From Selaginella moellendorffii (Eukaryota > Streptophyta > Lycopodiopsida > Selaginellales > Selaginellaceae): a DNA stretch of 64,000 bases. Shown one piece after another: positions 20,725 to 29,942 of the stretch. Both the position numbers and the translations under genes were made by a program. Each line of letters starts with the position of its first letter. The stretch's first letter is position 1. The stretch lies in contig NW_003314283.1 in assembly GCF_000143415.4 (NCBI RefSeq), forward strand, positions 985,734-1,049,733, read 5' to 3'. The notes under the pieces are model-generated. The model had not been told where the DNA came from, searched no databases, and was given only the letters and a program-made list of their open reading frames with translations.

Positions 20725-22013
20725 ATGGCAGAGGGAGCGAGCAAGAAGATGATGGCGGCCTTGCAGTACTCCAAGTACGGCGAAGGCGCCGCTGGTCTCA
20801 AGGTATGATCGAGCTAAATGCCCCAAAATTCTTGGATGATCGAGCCCTGGAAATGTTGCAGCATGTGGAGATCCCAGTCCCGACGCCCAAGAAGGACGAA
20901 ATTCTGGTCAAGATCGAAGCTGCAGCGATTAATCCCGTGGATTGGAAGCTCCAGAAGGGAATGCTCAAGGTCATCTATTCTATCAAATTTCCATACATAC
21001 CTTGTAAGCAGGCTTTTTTTCTCTGGAGCTGGAATTGAGGTTCTTGGCTTTTTTTTTTCTTTTTTGTCTTCTTGATCTCTGCAGGCACTGATGTGAGTGG
21101 AGAAGTTGTGAGCGTTGGTCCCGGCGTCACTGGATTCTCACAGGGAGACAAAGTTATCTCTTGGCTTGATCTTAAGGTGATTTTCACTTTTTTTTTTTTT
21201 CTCTCTCGCTTGAGAGGTTTGTGACACTTAAAACTTTGGTGGTTTTCATAGCGCGGTGGAGGATTTGCACAGTATGCTGTAGCTGGAATAAAATACACGG
21301 CCAAGAGGCCATCAGGAGTTTCGGCTGTTGAGGCTGCGGGTTTGCCAGTGGCTGGACTCACTGCGTATCAAAGCCTTCGAGACTCCGGTGGATTGAAGTA
21401 TGATGGATCTTACAAAGGAAACGTTCTCATCACTGCTGCCTCTGGTGGTGTGGGTACTTACGCTGTTCAAGTGAGTTTTTCTTTTTCTTTCTTTGATTTT
21501 TTACTAATGGTTTCTTCTTATCAGCTAGCGAAGCTTGCCGGCGCTCACGTCACTGCAACCTGCGGTACTCGAAACATCGATCTCGTCAGGAGCTTGGGAG
21601 CGGACGAAGTTTTGGATTACAAGACACCGGAGGGTGCTGCGTTGAAGAGTCCATCGGGGAAGAAATACGACGTTGTTCTTCAGTGCGCAACTACAATGCC
21701 ATGGTCCACTTTCCAGCCCGTGCTTTCTTCCAAAGGCAAAGTCATCGATCTAACCCCAACCTTCGGAGTGATGCTCACCAGCGCCTTCAAGTTCCTGACA
21801 ATGTCCAAGCAAAAGATGGCCATCTTCGTGATGTCAGCAAACGCGAAAGATCTGGGAGAGCTGGCCGAGCTCGTGAACGAGAAGAAGGTGAAGTCGTTGA
21901 TCGACTCGGAGTTCCCGCTGGACAAGGCCGAGGATGCTTGGGCGAAGAGCATCGAAAGCCATGCCACTGGAAAGATCGTTGTGACAAACAAGGACGAAGC
22001 TGCAAGCTACTGA
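20725..22013 (+). CDS. Zinc-less MDR oxidoreductase, ceQORH-like
   Basis: Five exons: 20725-20802, 20862-21003, 21085-21176, 21252-21470, 21525-22013; 1020 nt, 339 aa. A medium-chain NAD(P)H-dependent reductase of the quinone-oxidoreductase/alkenal-reductase type: GroES-like N-terminal half (AAINPVDWKLQKG), ASGGVGTYAVQLAK as the nucleotide-binding glycine motif, then a C-terminal catalytic fold. The sequence, including GKKYDVVLQCATTM and the absence of zinc-binding cysteines, resembles the chloroplast envelope homologue ceQORH, which in Arabidopsis reaches the inner envelope without a cleaved transit peptide and reduces long-chain reactive ketones. No N-terminal transit peptide is apparent here either (MAEGASKKMMAALQYS), consistent with that. 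Short introns; the gene looks intact. Confidence 0.9.
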
Positions 22014-22372
22014 CCGGATCTTCATAGCGGTTTGTTTGACGGATCAGTAGTCCATCTACTTGGGGAGGTATGTGAATAGTCAAGAAAGTTTGTATGTCAG
22101 GTACTCGGCTTTTGTTTTTCAACGCGTTATTTTGTTTTATATTTTTCATGCTTTCGTGTAACTGTTTGTGCTTTGTTTTTTTGGCAGAGTTTCGTCATGA
22201 CTGTGGTGGCGCCGTGATTTCGATCTTTGAAGCTTAAGGATTTATTTCTTAAGCTTAAGAGCGATGATCTCCACCTGGCTACGTTTCGTCCTTTCACTGT
22301 CTCATCCAAAAGCACGGCACTGGTGCTCGAGAATTCTAGACTCATGAGTGAGCTCAGTCAGGGAAGAGGCAA
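22014..22372. other. Intergenic spacer between same-strand genes
   Basis: A 359-bp stretch between the oxidoreductase stop and the phospholipase A2-like start. It likely contains the 3' UTR of the first and the promoter and 5' UTR of the second. A short imperfect inverted repeat around AAGCTTAAG occurs at about 22230-22260. No further gene was seen. Confidence 0.4.
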
Positions 22373-23260
22373 ATGGCCGGGGACGAAGATCGAAATCACG
22401 GCAGCTCCATTGTCAAGTCTCCCAGCGAAACTCTCCAAATTCTCGCTTCAAAGTTCGACAGCCTCCACATGCTCTCGGCCACGGCAGGATTTCGGCTATG
22501 GATATGGAAGGACTCGATCCAAAACACTCTCCAGCAGCTCCAGCAGCTAGGCAAGAACAACACCTCCAAAGTCAGGCAAGCTTCATGTGAAAACTCTCTA
22601 GGAATCGCTGACAGTGAAAACTCGAGCATAAGTTATCTCCAGCAGCTAGGCAAGAACAGCACCTCCAAAGTCAGGCAAGCTCCATCTGAAAACTCTCTAG
22701 GAATCTCTGACAGTGAAAACTCGAGCATAAGTTCTCTAGCAGCGAGCTCCTCAGGCCAGGAAATCCCGGACAGTGGCTGCCTCGTGATGCCGCCATTCTC
22801 CCCTTACTCGGCCACAGTTCCATGGCACACTGGAACCCGAGCTATTCTTTCGCAGATCTTTCCAAAGTATGGGAACTACTGCGGACCAAACTGGTCGAGC
22901 GGTCGACAAAAAGGATCACTGGTTTGGGACGTACCTCCGGTGGACTGGCTGGATTACTGCTGCTTCAAGCACGACGTTGGCTACGACAGCCATAGCCAGG
23001 AAGATCTCTACAAGGCCGACTTGGAGCTTTTGGAGTGTTTGCGAAGGATGCCACGAGAGAGGCTAGGGCCACACAATCCGAGTGGATTTGTGCGGGAGTT
23101 CTATCGAAGCGTGTGCACTCTGGGTAAGAATGATTTTTTTTTTTTTTCCTGAAGATAGAACCAAAAAAACTATGAATCTTTGTTTTGGAAATCAGGACTG
23201 GAGCGGTTTCTGATACCGTACAGAAGGACGATACTGAGGCAGCAGCGTAGAGTCAAGTGA
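22373..23260 (+). CDS. Phospholipase A2-like protein
   Basis: Two exons, 22373-23123 and 23196-23260; 816 nt, 271 aa. The C-terminal half has the secretory PLA2 signature: NYCGPNWSSG (calcium loop) and LDYCCFKHDVGYD, with the His-Asp catalytic pair and paired cysteines. The full arrangement matches a plant PLA2-domain family distinct from the small secreted PLA2s. No signal peptide is visible and the N-terminal ~130 residues are low complexity, so the location is uncertain. Residues ~56-121 are a near-perfect tandem duplication of a 33-residue unit (LQQLGKNNTSKVRQ and following). The last exon encodes a basic end (RRTILRQQRRVK). Catalysis is predicted, not shown. Confidence 0.82.
22538..22735 (+). 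repeat. 99-bp in-frame tandem duplication in the PLA2-like gene
   Basis: Copy 1 22538-22636 and copy 2 22637-22735 differ at only about five or six positions. The unit encodes 33 residues, so the frame is kept. Few substitutions suggest a recent duplication. Confidence 0.85.
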
Positions 23261-23438
23261 TCTCTAGGAAATGGACTTCTAGGATATTCCACGAACAGAT
23301 TCAGCATATCCTTAGACCCTTACTTTTACTGTTAAGTGCACTCATTTGGTCCCTTTAATAATCATGGTGGACAATGTTTTCTTTTTTGTTATTTCTACCT
23401 TTACCTGATGAATACAATAATTTCTTTCAAAATATAAT

Positions 23439-23700
23439 CAGGCATCTCAAACATCAGACAGAGCTCCATCAAAGAATTTGAGAATAGGGTACATATATAA
23501 TTTGACAACAAGAGGTTAAGTTCGTCATCTCATCTCCTTTTTTTTCTCCATCTATCTGGACAGATTTGTACGGCAGTGGCGATAGACCAGACCAATCACC
23601 CGCTAAAAACCATGCAATCCCGAGAAACTGTGTCAAATCCTTCCCAATCACTCGATCCAACAAGTAGAAAACAAAAAGAAAAAAAATTATCAGAGAGACC
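23439..23700. repeat. Second copy of the ERF gene 3' flank
   Basis: Aligns along its length with 24647-24908, the sequence immediately 3' of the ERF stop codon, including the shared block AGTTCGTCATCTCATCTC, a block around GACAGATTTG, and GCTAAAAACCA. It ends where the ERF coding region would begin, so only the flank, not the gene, is duplicated. Small indels separate the copies. Confidence 0.7.
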
Positions 23701-23830
23701 TTTCCTTTCTTCTCAAGACTTCTAGAATATTCCAAGAAATGGATTCAGCATATCCTCTGAATTTTATAATATAAAAGATTAAGAGCAGACTATATATAAA
23801 AAATTGCTATGCCTTGCATGTAGCAACGCT

Positions 23831-24141
23831 TGGTTTGCTTAATAGTAGTTTTATTATTATTTATTAATCCAATTGATCAAATAAACTTTATAATTATAAG
23901 TATGTTTGTAATTTATAAACACAAGATTAATCTTATTTCTAGATGAAAGAATAAAAAAGAATATACTAGAAAGGGTTTAAGAAAGTTTATAAATTATAAA
24001 CATGTTTATAAATTATAAATACAAGATTAATCTAAATAAATAACAACCGTTAGATGGTAGAATATCCTAGAATATTCAAGCATATTCTAGGTATATCCAT
24101 TACCATTGCAGTCCTTTTATAGGTTTGCTTAAGCAAACCAA
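23831..24141. mobile_element. MITE-like element, copy 1
   Basis: AT-rich, about 310 bp, no ORF. One end carries TGGTTTGCTTAA, the other an 18-bp perfect palindrome GGTTTGCTTAAGCAAACC (24122-24139). The same palindrome with an adjoining homologous block (GGATATACCTAGAATATG on the other strand) recurs in inverted orientation at 39871-40115. A terminal inverted repeat plus a non-coding interior plus multiple copies fit a miniature inverted-repeat element. Target-site duplication not settled. Confidence 0.6.
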
Positions 24142-24908
24142 AAAGAGCCCAACCTCCAGCAGCTCTCTAGCAGCAACATCTAAAACTGTTTATGCTTGCA
24201 AATAAGTTTTACCACAAACTTTGTATACTGTTTGAACAATGAACAGTAACTTTCTAAGTGTTATGTTTCACTCTCTCTACTAAGGCCTAATGGATCAAAG
24301 GAGTTACACCTCAAAGGTATATTACTAATGGATAATTATTATTTACAAAACCATCCAGGAACTTCTAACCATTTCCTGGCATTCCCTAACCAAAGAGATG
24401 TTATGAGCTATCAGCTTTCCAACTTGACACATCCAAGAACACAACTTATGCTTTGAAATTTTGAGAAAGCACTAGTCAACTACATGGAGTGAGGCAAACT
24501 CAAAAGGGGTGGCAAGTTTTGGAATTTAGTTGCCAAGAGAGGAAATCTGGAAGAGAAGTGTTAAACCTCAGACTTTGTCAACAGCCTAGCATTTGCTGGG
24601 CAATTTCTAGTGTAAGATGATGTTCTAAAGTTCTAAATCTTTTTTCCAGACATCTCAAACATCGGTGTTCTATCAAAGAATTTGAGAATAGTGTATATAT
24701 AATTTGACAACAATAAAACAAGAGGTAAGTTCGTCATCTCATCTCTCTGGACAGATTTGCACGGCAGTGGCGTTAGACCGGAGAGCACCACCTCGGACAC
24801 ACACTTCACTCCGCTAAAAACCACGCGATCCCCAGAAACTGTGTGTCAAATCCTCCCATCGCTCGATCCAAGAAGTAGGAAACAAAGAAAAAAATTATCC
24901 GAGAGATC

Positions 24909-25376
24909 TCACTGCTTGGTCGTGGCCTCCGCCGCCGCCGCCGCCGCCGCCGCGGCAGTCCTCTTGCTTTTCTTCGAAGAACCGCCGCCACCACCATTAC
25001 CTCCCCCGCCGCCGCCACCCCCGCCGCCGCCACTGGCGGACGATTTGGAGGACTTGGCCTTGGGCGGCTTGGAATCGTCGTCGCTGGCGGTGGCGGGAGT
25101 GGCGAAATTGGTGACGGCATTGGCGCCCCTCATGGATCGGTTGGCGTTGTCGTAGGCCTCGGCGGCCTCCTCGGCGGTGTCGAAGGTGCCCAGCCAGATC
25201 CGGCGCTTCTTCCATGGATCCCTAATCTCCGCCGCGAACTTACCCCATGGCCGCTTGCGAACGCCCCGGAAGTGGCACGACGAGGATTCGTTCTTGCTGC
25301 TATGGCTGCTGCTGCCACCTCCAACTCCGCCACCGCCAGCGCCCCCCTTGCTCTTCTTGCTCTCGCCATGATCCAT
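24909..25376 (-). CDS. AP2/ERF transcription factor
   Basis: Intronless, 155 aa. A single AP2 domain at residues ~36-94: [23 protein letters not shown], then [18 protein letters not shown] and ending in TNF. The domain has the ERF-type Ala and Asp in the second strand ([17 protein letters not shown]) and the WLG motif. Known for the family: binding of GCC-box type promoter DNA. Outside the domain it is low complexity: Gly/Ser-rich N-terminus, poly-Gly near residue 115, and a poly-Ala run before the C-terminus. No EAR motif is visible. The 3' flank is duplicated upstream in the window (23439-23700). Confidence 0.9.
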   Translation of the reverse strand: MDHGESKKSKGGAGGGGVGGGSSSHSSKNESSSCHFRGVRKRPWGKFAAEIRDPWKKRRIWLGTFDTAEEAAEAYDNANRSMRGANAVTNFATPATASDDDSKPPKAKSSKSSASGGGGGGGGGGGNGGGGGSSKKSKRTAAAAAAAAAEATTKQ

Positions 25377-25785
25377 GACTAGCTGCTACCACTACCGATC
25401 ACACGCGATGCTAGCGCCCCTGCTGTGGCTCCCCCATGGCTCCTCATCAATCAAACGCTTGGCGGCGATCGTGGCGGCGGCGGCAGTGGAGAGGAGGAGG
25501 AAGAGGGCGGGCTCCGAGACTCGGCTCTCATCCAACGCTGCTTTGCCGCCGCCCTAGAATGCACCATGGAACATTCCGTTAGCGTTTCAAAAATAATATT
25601 CCGTTGTTCTATTAGCTTCCATACCTTTTTTAATGTTTTAAATGAGCATAGTTTTCACTTGTTGCCACGTGTACCCTAAAATAACATCTTCTGCCACGTA
25701 TGCCCTAAATCCATCATGTTGCCACGTGTGCCCTAATTTCTATCTATATACACTCTTTTAGGGTTGTTTTGGAGGAGGGAGTGAG
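25377..25785. promoter_or_regulatory. Divergent promoter with three repeated G-box/telo-box units
   Basis: Between the ERF (-) and the RecA2-only gene (+). Three 18-bp units of the form TGCCACGTGTGCCCTAAA lie at 25663-25680, 25692-25709 (ACGTA instead of ACGTG) and 25719-25736, spaced 27-29 bp. Each joins a G-box-like CCACGT core to a CCCTAA telo-box-like core. A TATA-like TATCTATATA follows at about 25741-25750, 36-45 bp upstream of the predicted ATG at 25786, so the array probably serves the plus-strand gene. Confidence 0.6.
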
Positions 25786-26546
25786 ATGGGCCGACTAGCG
25801 GAAGAGGGCATCAAGCAGTTTGGCGTGAGCGCCTTTGGCGAGGCTACAAAGCCGGAGTTGCTGGGAGCCATCTGCCTCGGTCTTCGGATCCCGCACGCCG
25901 TGGTCTTCTGCAACACTGAATCAGCGGTAAGTCTTTGGGTTCTTTGTTCTGTCATTTGAAATGGGAGCTGATTCTCCACCAGTGCAAATTTCTGGCCACA
26001 CGATTGCGCCGAGAGAACTTGAGCGCTCTCGTTCTCCCTGGCATGCCTCCCGACGAGCGAGCAGACGCTATTGACCAATTTGTGAGCTACGACGTCAATA
26101 TTTTGGTCACAACGGGTGCTTGGCCACAGGATTTACCCGTGGAAAGTGTAAGCTCCTTCCTTTTCCTTTTCCTTTCCCTTTCTTCTCTTCTTACATGGCT
26201 TCCCACCAGGCGGAAGTGGTCTACATGTACGACTTTCCTGAGAGCAGCGACTCCTACGTGAAGCAGATTGGGGAGTGCGACAAACCTGGCGTCCGAGAGG
26301 TACTCTCTTTCCGAATTCTCTTCCAATCGGCTTCCAAGTGGTTCTTGGGAACAGGCTTTGGTGATCACGTTTGTTCGAGATTTCCAAGACTCATGGCGGG
26401 AGCGTCTCGAGGCCGAGTGCTGCACCCGTATTGAGCCTCTCCCTGAGCACATCACCGGCCTCTACCGCCGCTGCTTCCCTATTGTGGTGACCCCTGCGGC
26501 CTGGAACTCCATTCAAAAGCTGGCCAAAAAACACGGTTTGCTGTAG
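25786..26546 (+). CDS. DEAD-box helicase RecA2-domain-only protein, degenerate motifs
   Basis: Four exons, 25786-25926, 25983-26147, 26210-26299, 26355-26546; 588 nt, 195 aa. The order of elements follows the C-terminal RecA2 domain of eIF4A-type DEAD-box proteins: VVFCNTESA, the LPGMPPDERADAIDQF region (helicase Q.ER..), motif V position TTGAWPQDLPVE, YDFPESSDSYVKQIG, and ITFVRDFQDSWRERLE. No RecA1 half (Q motif, Walker A, DEAD) occurs upstream; the start lies just after a TATA-like site. Motif V lacks the usual Asp and Arg-Gly, and the motif VI HRIGRxGR equivalent is KQIGECDKP. ATP hydrolysis is therefore very unlikely. It may be a partner-binding relic or a decaying gene. Splice sites and frame are intact. 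Confidence 0.65.
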
Positions 26547-26817
26547 AGGGTAGCGTTGCAAATTGTTACAAGAGCCTAAGTTGTAAGGCAAAGGATGATA
26601 AAATGATTTTGCAACTTTGAAGAGGAATTCTGCAATTTCAAACATCTGATTCACTTTCCAATCAAAATCCTTACCACCTTTACCACCCACCCTTTACACC
26701 TTTAGCACCTTTACACCCTACCACCTTTAGAGAGAAGGCTTAATTGGCTAATGATAATATAAAAAACACATGTACTCGAGAAAAAGTTCTCATTATATCA
26801 TATACAGCTCTTTGGTT

Positions 26818-28320
26818 CTATGTAAGCACCGCCTTCCGGGCTTCTTTTCGCAGCGCATTCGCCCGGATCAAGCTCCCGATCGTGTTCACCGCAAGCTTGA
26901 TATCATCCAGTGGGTTGCCGGGCACCACCGTCTTGTAGAGATAGCTGTCGAAGGTCATCTTCTGGACGTACTCGTCGGCACAGAGCTCTACAAACGCCTC
27001 GCGCGCGGGATTGGATCGATAGAAAACCTTCTGGAGGATGTCGAGGACCTTGTAAGTCGGCCAGTACTTGGTGTCCCACTTCTTGAGGTAGCTCCTCAGA
27101 TCGGCCTCGTTGATCATCCGGACACCCTTCTCGGATCCCTCCACGATGGCCTCGGCGCACATCCTCCCAGACTTTGCCGCGAAGTAAATCCCCTCGCCCG
27201 AGCACTTGGTCACGTAGCCAGCCGCGTCTCCCACCAGCGCTACTCGGTCTCGGACTCTCCTCGGCCTCGGGTGCTCGGGTATCGGGTGAGCTTCCACCCG
27301 GATGATCTTCCCCCCGGCAATCTTATCTCTAGCTCTGTGCCTGGTCGCAACCTGATACTTCTTGATGGCTGGCTTGTTGATCACGGTCCCGGTTCCCACA
27401 GCGACGTGATCGCATTTTGGAAAGACCCAGCCGTAGAAATCCGGAGAAACGTCGTCGCCCACGTACATCTCGGCCAAGTTCTCGTAGTACACCATCTTGT
27501 CGTCGGGGATCTTGATCCTCTCCTGGAAGGCGATGGCGTAGTCGTAGTCGCCAGCGTCTATGTCCTTGGCGACTCGGCTGTTCGCACCGTCGGCTCCAAT
27601 CACCGCGTCCACTTCCATGGTTGCGGGAACTCCCACAGAGCTTCCCGGCTTGTAGAGATTGTAGTGGAGAACGTAGGGAGCGTTGGCGTCGCTGGGCATT
27701 TCCATCCGGAGGAACAGGCCATTGACGAGATTGGCCCCGAAAGAGGCGGCTCTCTCGCGGAGATAAGAATCCAGCACCTCCCTTCTCACCATCCCAATGT
27801 ATTCGTTCTCGTTGAGGGTCTTCCCCACGTCCACTGCCACATTGGAGGGCGAGATCATCTTCATCTTGGTCACTTTCCTGTCGATGATGTCGAGTGGAAG
27901 ATCGAATTCCCCCACCATGCACAGTGGAATCGCCCCTCCACACGGCTTGGCATTGTCCATCTTGCGCTCGATGAGGAAGGTCTCGATCCCGTTCTTGGCC
28001 AGGGTCTCGGCGGCGCATCCCCCGGCCGGCCCGCCACCAATCACGGCTACGCGGAGCTTGCGATTCCCTAGCTTCTTGCTCCCTGCCGCCGCCAAGATCC
28101 GGAGCCCCGGACGGGAATTTCGCGTCAGCGATGGCGTCGACGCCGCCAGGAAGAGCTTCGATCTGCCGGAGAGGCATGCCGCCGAGAGATGCGACGATCT
28201 CACGGAAATCTGGCAAGACTGCAGCCGATTACCTGCATTGCCCGCGCCCTGCTCGAGCGATTGCTCGCAGACCCGCCGCGTCGATGGCGTGCCGAGAATT
28301 CCTTGAAGCGCCGACGCCAT
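26818..28320 (-). CDS. CHLP: Geranylgeranyl diphosphate/chlorophyll reductase
   Basis: Intronless, 500 aa. Reduces the geranylgeranyl chain (free or esterified to chlorophyll) to phytyl with NADPH, supplying chlorophyll, tocopherol and phylloquinone synthesis at the thylakoid/plastid. Visible: a Ser/Arg-rich plastid transit peptide of about 75 residues, the FAD-binding IGGGPAGGCAAETLA, ERKMDNAKPCGGAIP, VIGADGANSRVAKD, VALVGDAAGYVTKCSGEGI, and a conserved C-terminus (YVQKMTFDSYLYKTV). All family blocks seem intact and the length is typical. A stop-free 433-codon ORF lies on the opposite strand; it is taken as a codon-bias shadow. Confidence 0.95.
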   Translation of the reverse strand: MASALQGILGTPSTRRVCEQSLEQGAGNAGNRLQSCQISVRSSHLSAACLSGRSKLFLAASTPSLTRNSRPGLRILAAAGSKKLGNRKLRVAVIGGGPAGGCAAETLAKNGIETFLIERKMDNAKPCGGAIPLCMVGEFDLPLDIIDRKVTKMKMISPSNVAVDVGKTLNENEYIGMVRREVLDSYLRERAASFGANLVNGLFLRMEMPSDANAPYVLHYNLYKPGSSVGVPATMEVDAVIGADGANSRVAKDIDAGDYDYAIAFQERIKIPDDKMVYYENLAEMYVGDDVSPDFYGWVFPKCDHVAVGTGTVINKPAIKKYQVATRHRARDKIAGGKIIRVEAHPIPEHPRPRRVRDRVALVGDAAGYVTKCSGEGIYFAAKSGRMCAEAIVEGSEKGVRMINEADLRSYLKKWDTKYWPTYKVLDILQKVFYRSNPAREAFVELCADEYVQKMTFDSYLYKTVVPGNPLDDIKLAVNTIGSLIRANALRKEARKAVLT

Positions 28321-29083
28321 AGCTCGAGCAAAGAGGGCAAAATACTATCCACGCATTTGTATCCGCACATCTAGGGCACACGCGTCACCATCCCGTTCGC
28401 AGCAACAAACCCGGATACACGTGGCGGAATACCACTCGCAAGTCATGTGGGCCACGCGGCGCAATCTCAGTCGCCCAATTTGCAATCCCGTGCATGGAGG
28501 CAAAGCTTCACGGGATAGATTCCTCCCGCGTTGGCCAAATCCGCGAACCCGCGAGCGCCGTTGGATGGAATATCCCCGTGCCTGACGGCGGCGGCGAGCC
28601 GCAAAAGGTGTGGGATCCACGTGTCATTTTCACCAGTCACCAGACGGCGGCCAAGGCGGCGGCCGGCCTCGTGTACCCAGCGAATATCCCGCTCTATCAA
28701 TCCTGGTGATACTTCTTAGGGCTTTCTCTCTCGTATAGCCGACTCTAGAGCTCCGAGAGATCGTTTAAATGTGTATGGCGGCTGGGGTAGATTGGATAGA
28801 ACGAGCGCCTATCTTCCTCTTGTTCTAGGCGGCGGCGGCTAGGTGGCGAGGGATCTGTCTCCCGATATATAGTCTAGGAAATCCTCCCTCCTCTTCCACT
28901 CTCTCGCGATCTTTCTTTGTTTCCCGGCGAAATTTCCAGCCGATCGATCGATCTCTTGGCTCCTCCTCCTCCACCCTCTCGCGATCTTTCTTTGTTTCCC
29001 GGCGAAATTTCGAGTCGATTGATCGATCTGTTCGCGTTCTTGTGAATATTTCGGGGCGGAAAATCTCCATCGGCCGATCGACA
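28321..29083. promoter_or_regulatory. Divergent region between CHLP and the EAR-type ERF
   Basis: Contains ACACGTGG at about 28418-28425 and CCACGTGTC at about 28617-28625 (G-box cores), which would suit light-regulated CHLP, though position alone does not show use. A ~60-bp pyrimidine-rich segment around TTTCTTTGTTTCCCGGCG occurs twice (about 28895-28950 and 28972-29020), a direct repeat in the predicted 5' UTR of the ERF gene. No gene was seen. Confidence 0.45.
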
Positions 29084-29773
29084 ATGGCACCTCCTCGTGC
29101 CGGCAGCAACGATCGATCATCGTCGCCGGGCGGCGGCGGCGGCGGCGGCGCCGAGCAGCACTTTCGGGGCGTGCGGAAGCGGCCGTGGGGGCGCTACGCG
29201 GCGGAGATTAGGGATCCATGGAAGAAGACGCGGGTGTGGCTGGGGACGTTCGACACCGCGGAGCAAGCCGCCAGGGCCTACGACAAGGCCGCATTCTCGC
29301 TGCGCGGCGTCAAGGCCAAGACGAATTTCCCGTTCGTCGGCAGCGGCGATCCACAAGAGGAGCGCCAGGATCGCCGCCAGGATCGCCGCCAGGAGGAGGA
29401 GGCGGCGGACGAGGAGCATCAGCGGCACCGACACAAGCGGCGGCAGATCGCCGGTGCGAAATCGCCGCCATCGCCGCCGTCCCCAGTGTCGGTCGTGGAC
29501 GATTCTAGATCCCGCGCCGCCGTGGCGGCGGCGGCGGCGGTGGCGTCCAAGACGATCGTCACGTCTCTCAAGCACTACTTGCTAGCCGCCGCCCAGGACA
29601 ATCGAGGTGGTCACAGCAGTGTCGGCGACTCCTCTTCCTCCAGCTCCGGATCGTCGAGCTCGGGCACGGAATCGACCGAGGAGGACGATCAAATCTCTTC
29701 CTGCCCCAAATGGAACAGTAGGCCCTTCTGGGATCTCAATTTGCATCCATGGGAGCAGCGAGTTCGTGCGTGA
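29084..29773 (+). CDS. AP2/ERF transcription factor with EAR repressor motif
   Basis: Intronless; the start is taken at ATG 29084 ([13 protein letters not shown]), giving 229 aa. An upstream in-frame GTG at 29042 is not a plausible initiator. One AP2 domain: [23 protein letters not shown], then [20 protein letters not shown] and TNFPF. The C-terminus has [10 protein letters not shown], containing DLNxxP, an EAR motif known to recruit TOPLESS-type co-repressors in plant ERFs. That places it with the group VIII-like repressors by inference. The middle holds a Gln/Arg-rich tandem ([10 protein letters not shown]), Ser-rich and Ala-rich runs. Confidence 0.9.
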   Translation: MAPPRAGSNDRSSSPGGGGGGGAEQHFRGVRKRPWGRYAAEIRDPWKKTRVWLGTFDTAEQAARAYDKAAFSLRGVKAKTNFPFVGSGDPQEERQDRRQDRRQEEEAADEEHQRHRHKRRQIAGAKSPPSPPSPVSVVDDSRSRAAVAAAAAVASKTIVTSLKHYLLAAAQDNRGGHSSVGDSSSSSSGSSSSGTESTEEDDQISSCPKWNSRPFWDLNLHPWEQRVRA

Positions 29774-29942
29774 GCTCCGCCGGATTTTTTTTTTTGTTCT
29801 TCCAGTTCCAGTTTTTCTTTGGCTTGTAAAAAAGGTAAAGCTAAATAGAAAAAACGGATATTCGTAAGGAATATAATGTGGGTTTAAACTGACCCGTTCA
29901 TTTGAACGGCTGGGATCTGCCATGTAGCCGTGAAAACAGAGG

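Larger units (their letters stand above)
23261..24908. other. Repeat-bearing intergenic region
   Basis: No gene. Contains a second copy (23439-23700) of the ERF 3' flank (24647-24908), a short second copy (about 23717-23760) of the PLA2 3' flank (23273-23318), and a MITE-like element (about 23831-24141). The remainder, 24142-24646, is unremarkable AT-rich sequence. Confidence 0.6.

Noticed and set aside
26770-28071. 433-codon plus-strand ORF as a gene
   Set aside because: Exactly antisense to the CHLP coding region, His/Val/Gly-rich, no domain; a codon-bias shadow.
29042-29083. GTG start for the EAR-type ERF
   Set aside because: Plant genes start with ATG; the ATG at 29084 precedes the whole conserved region.
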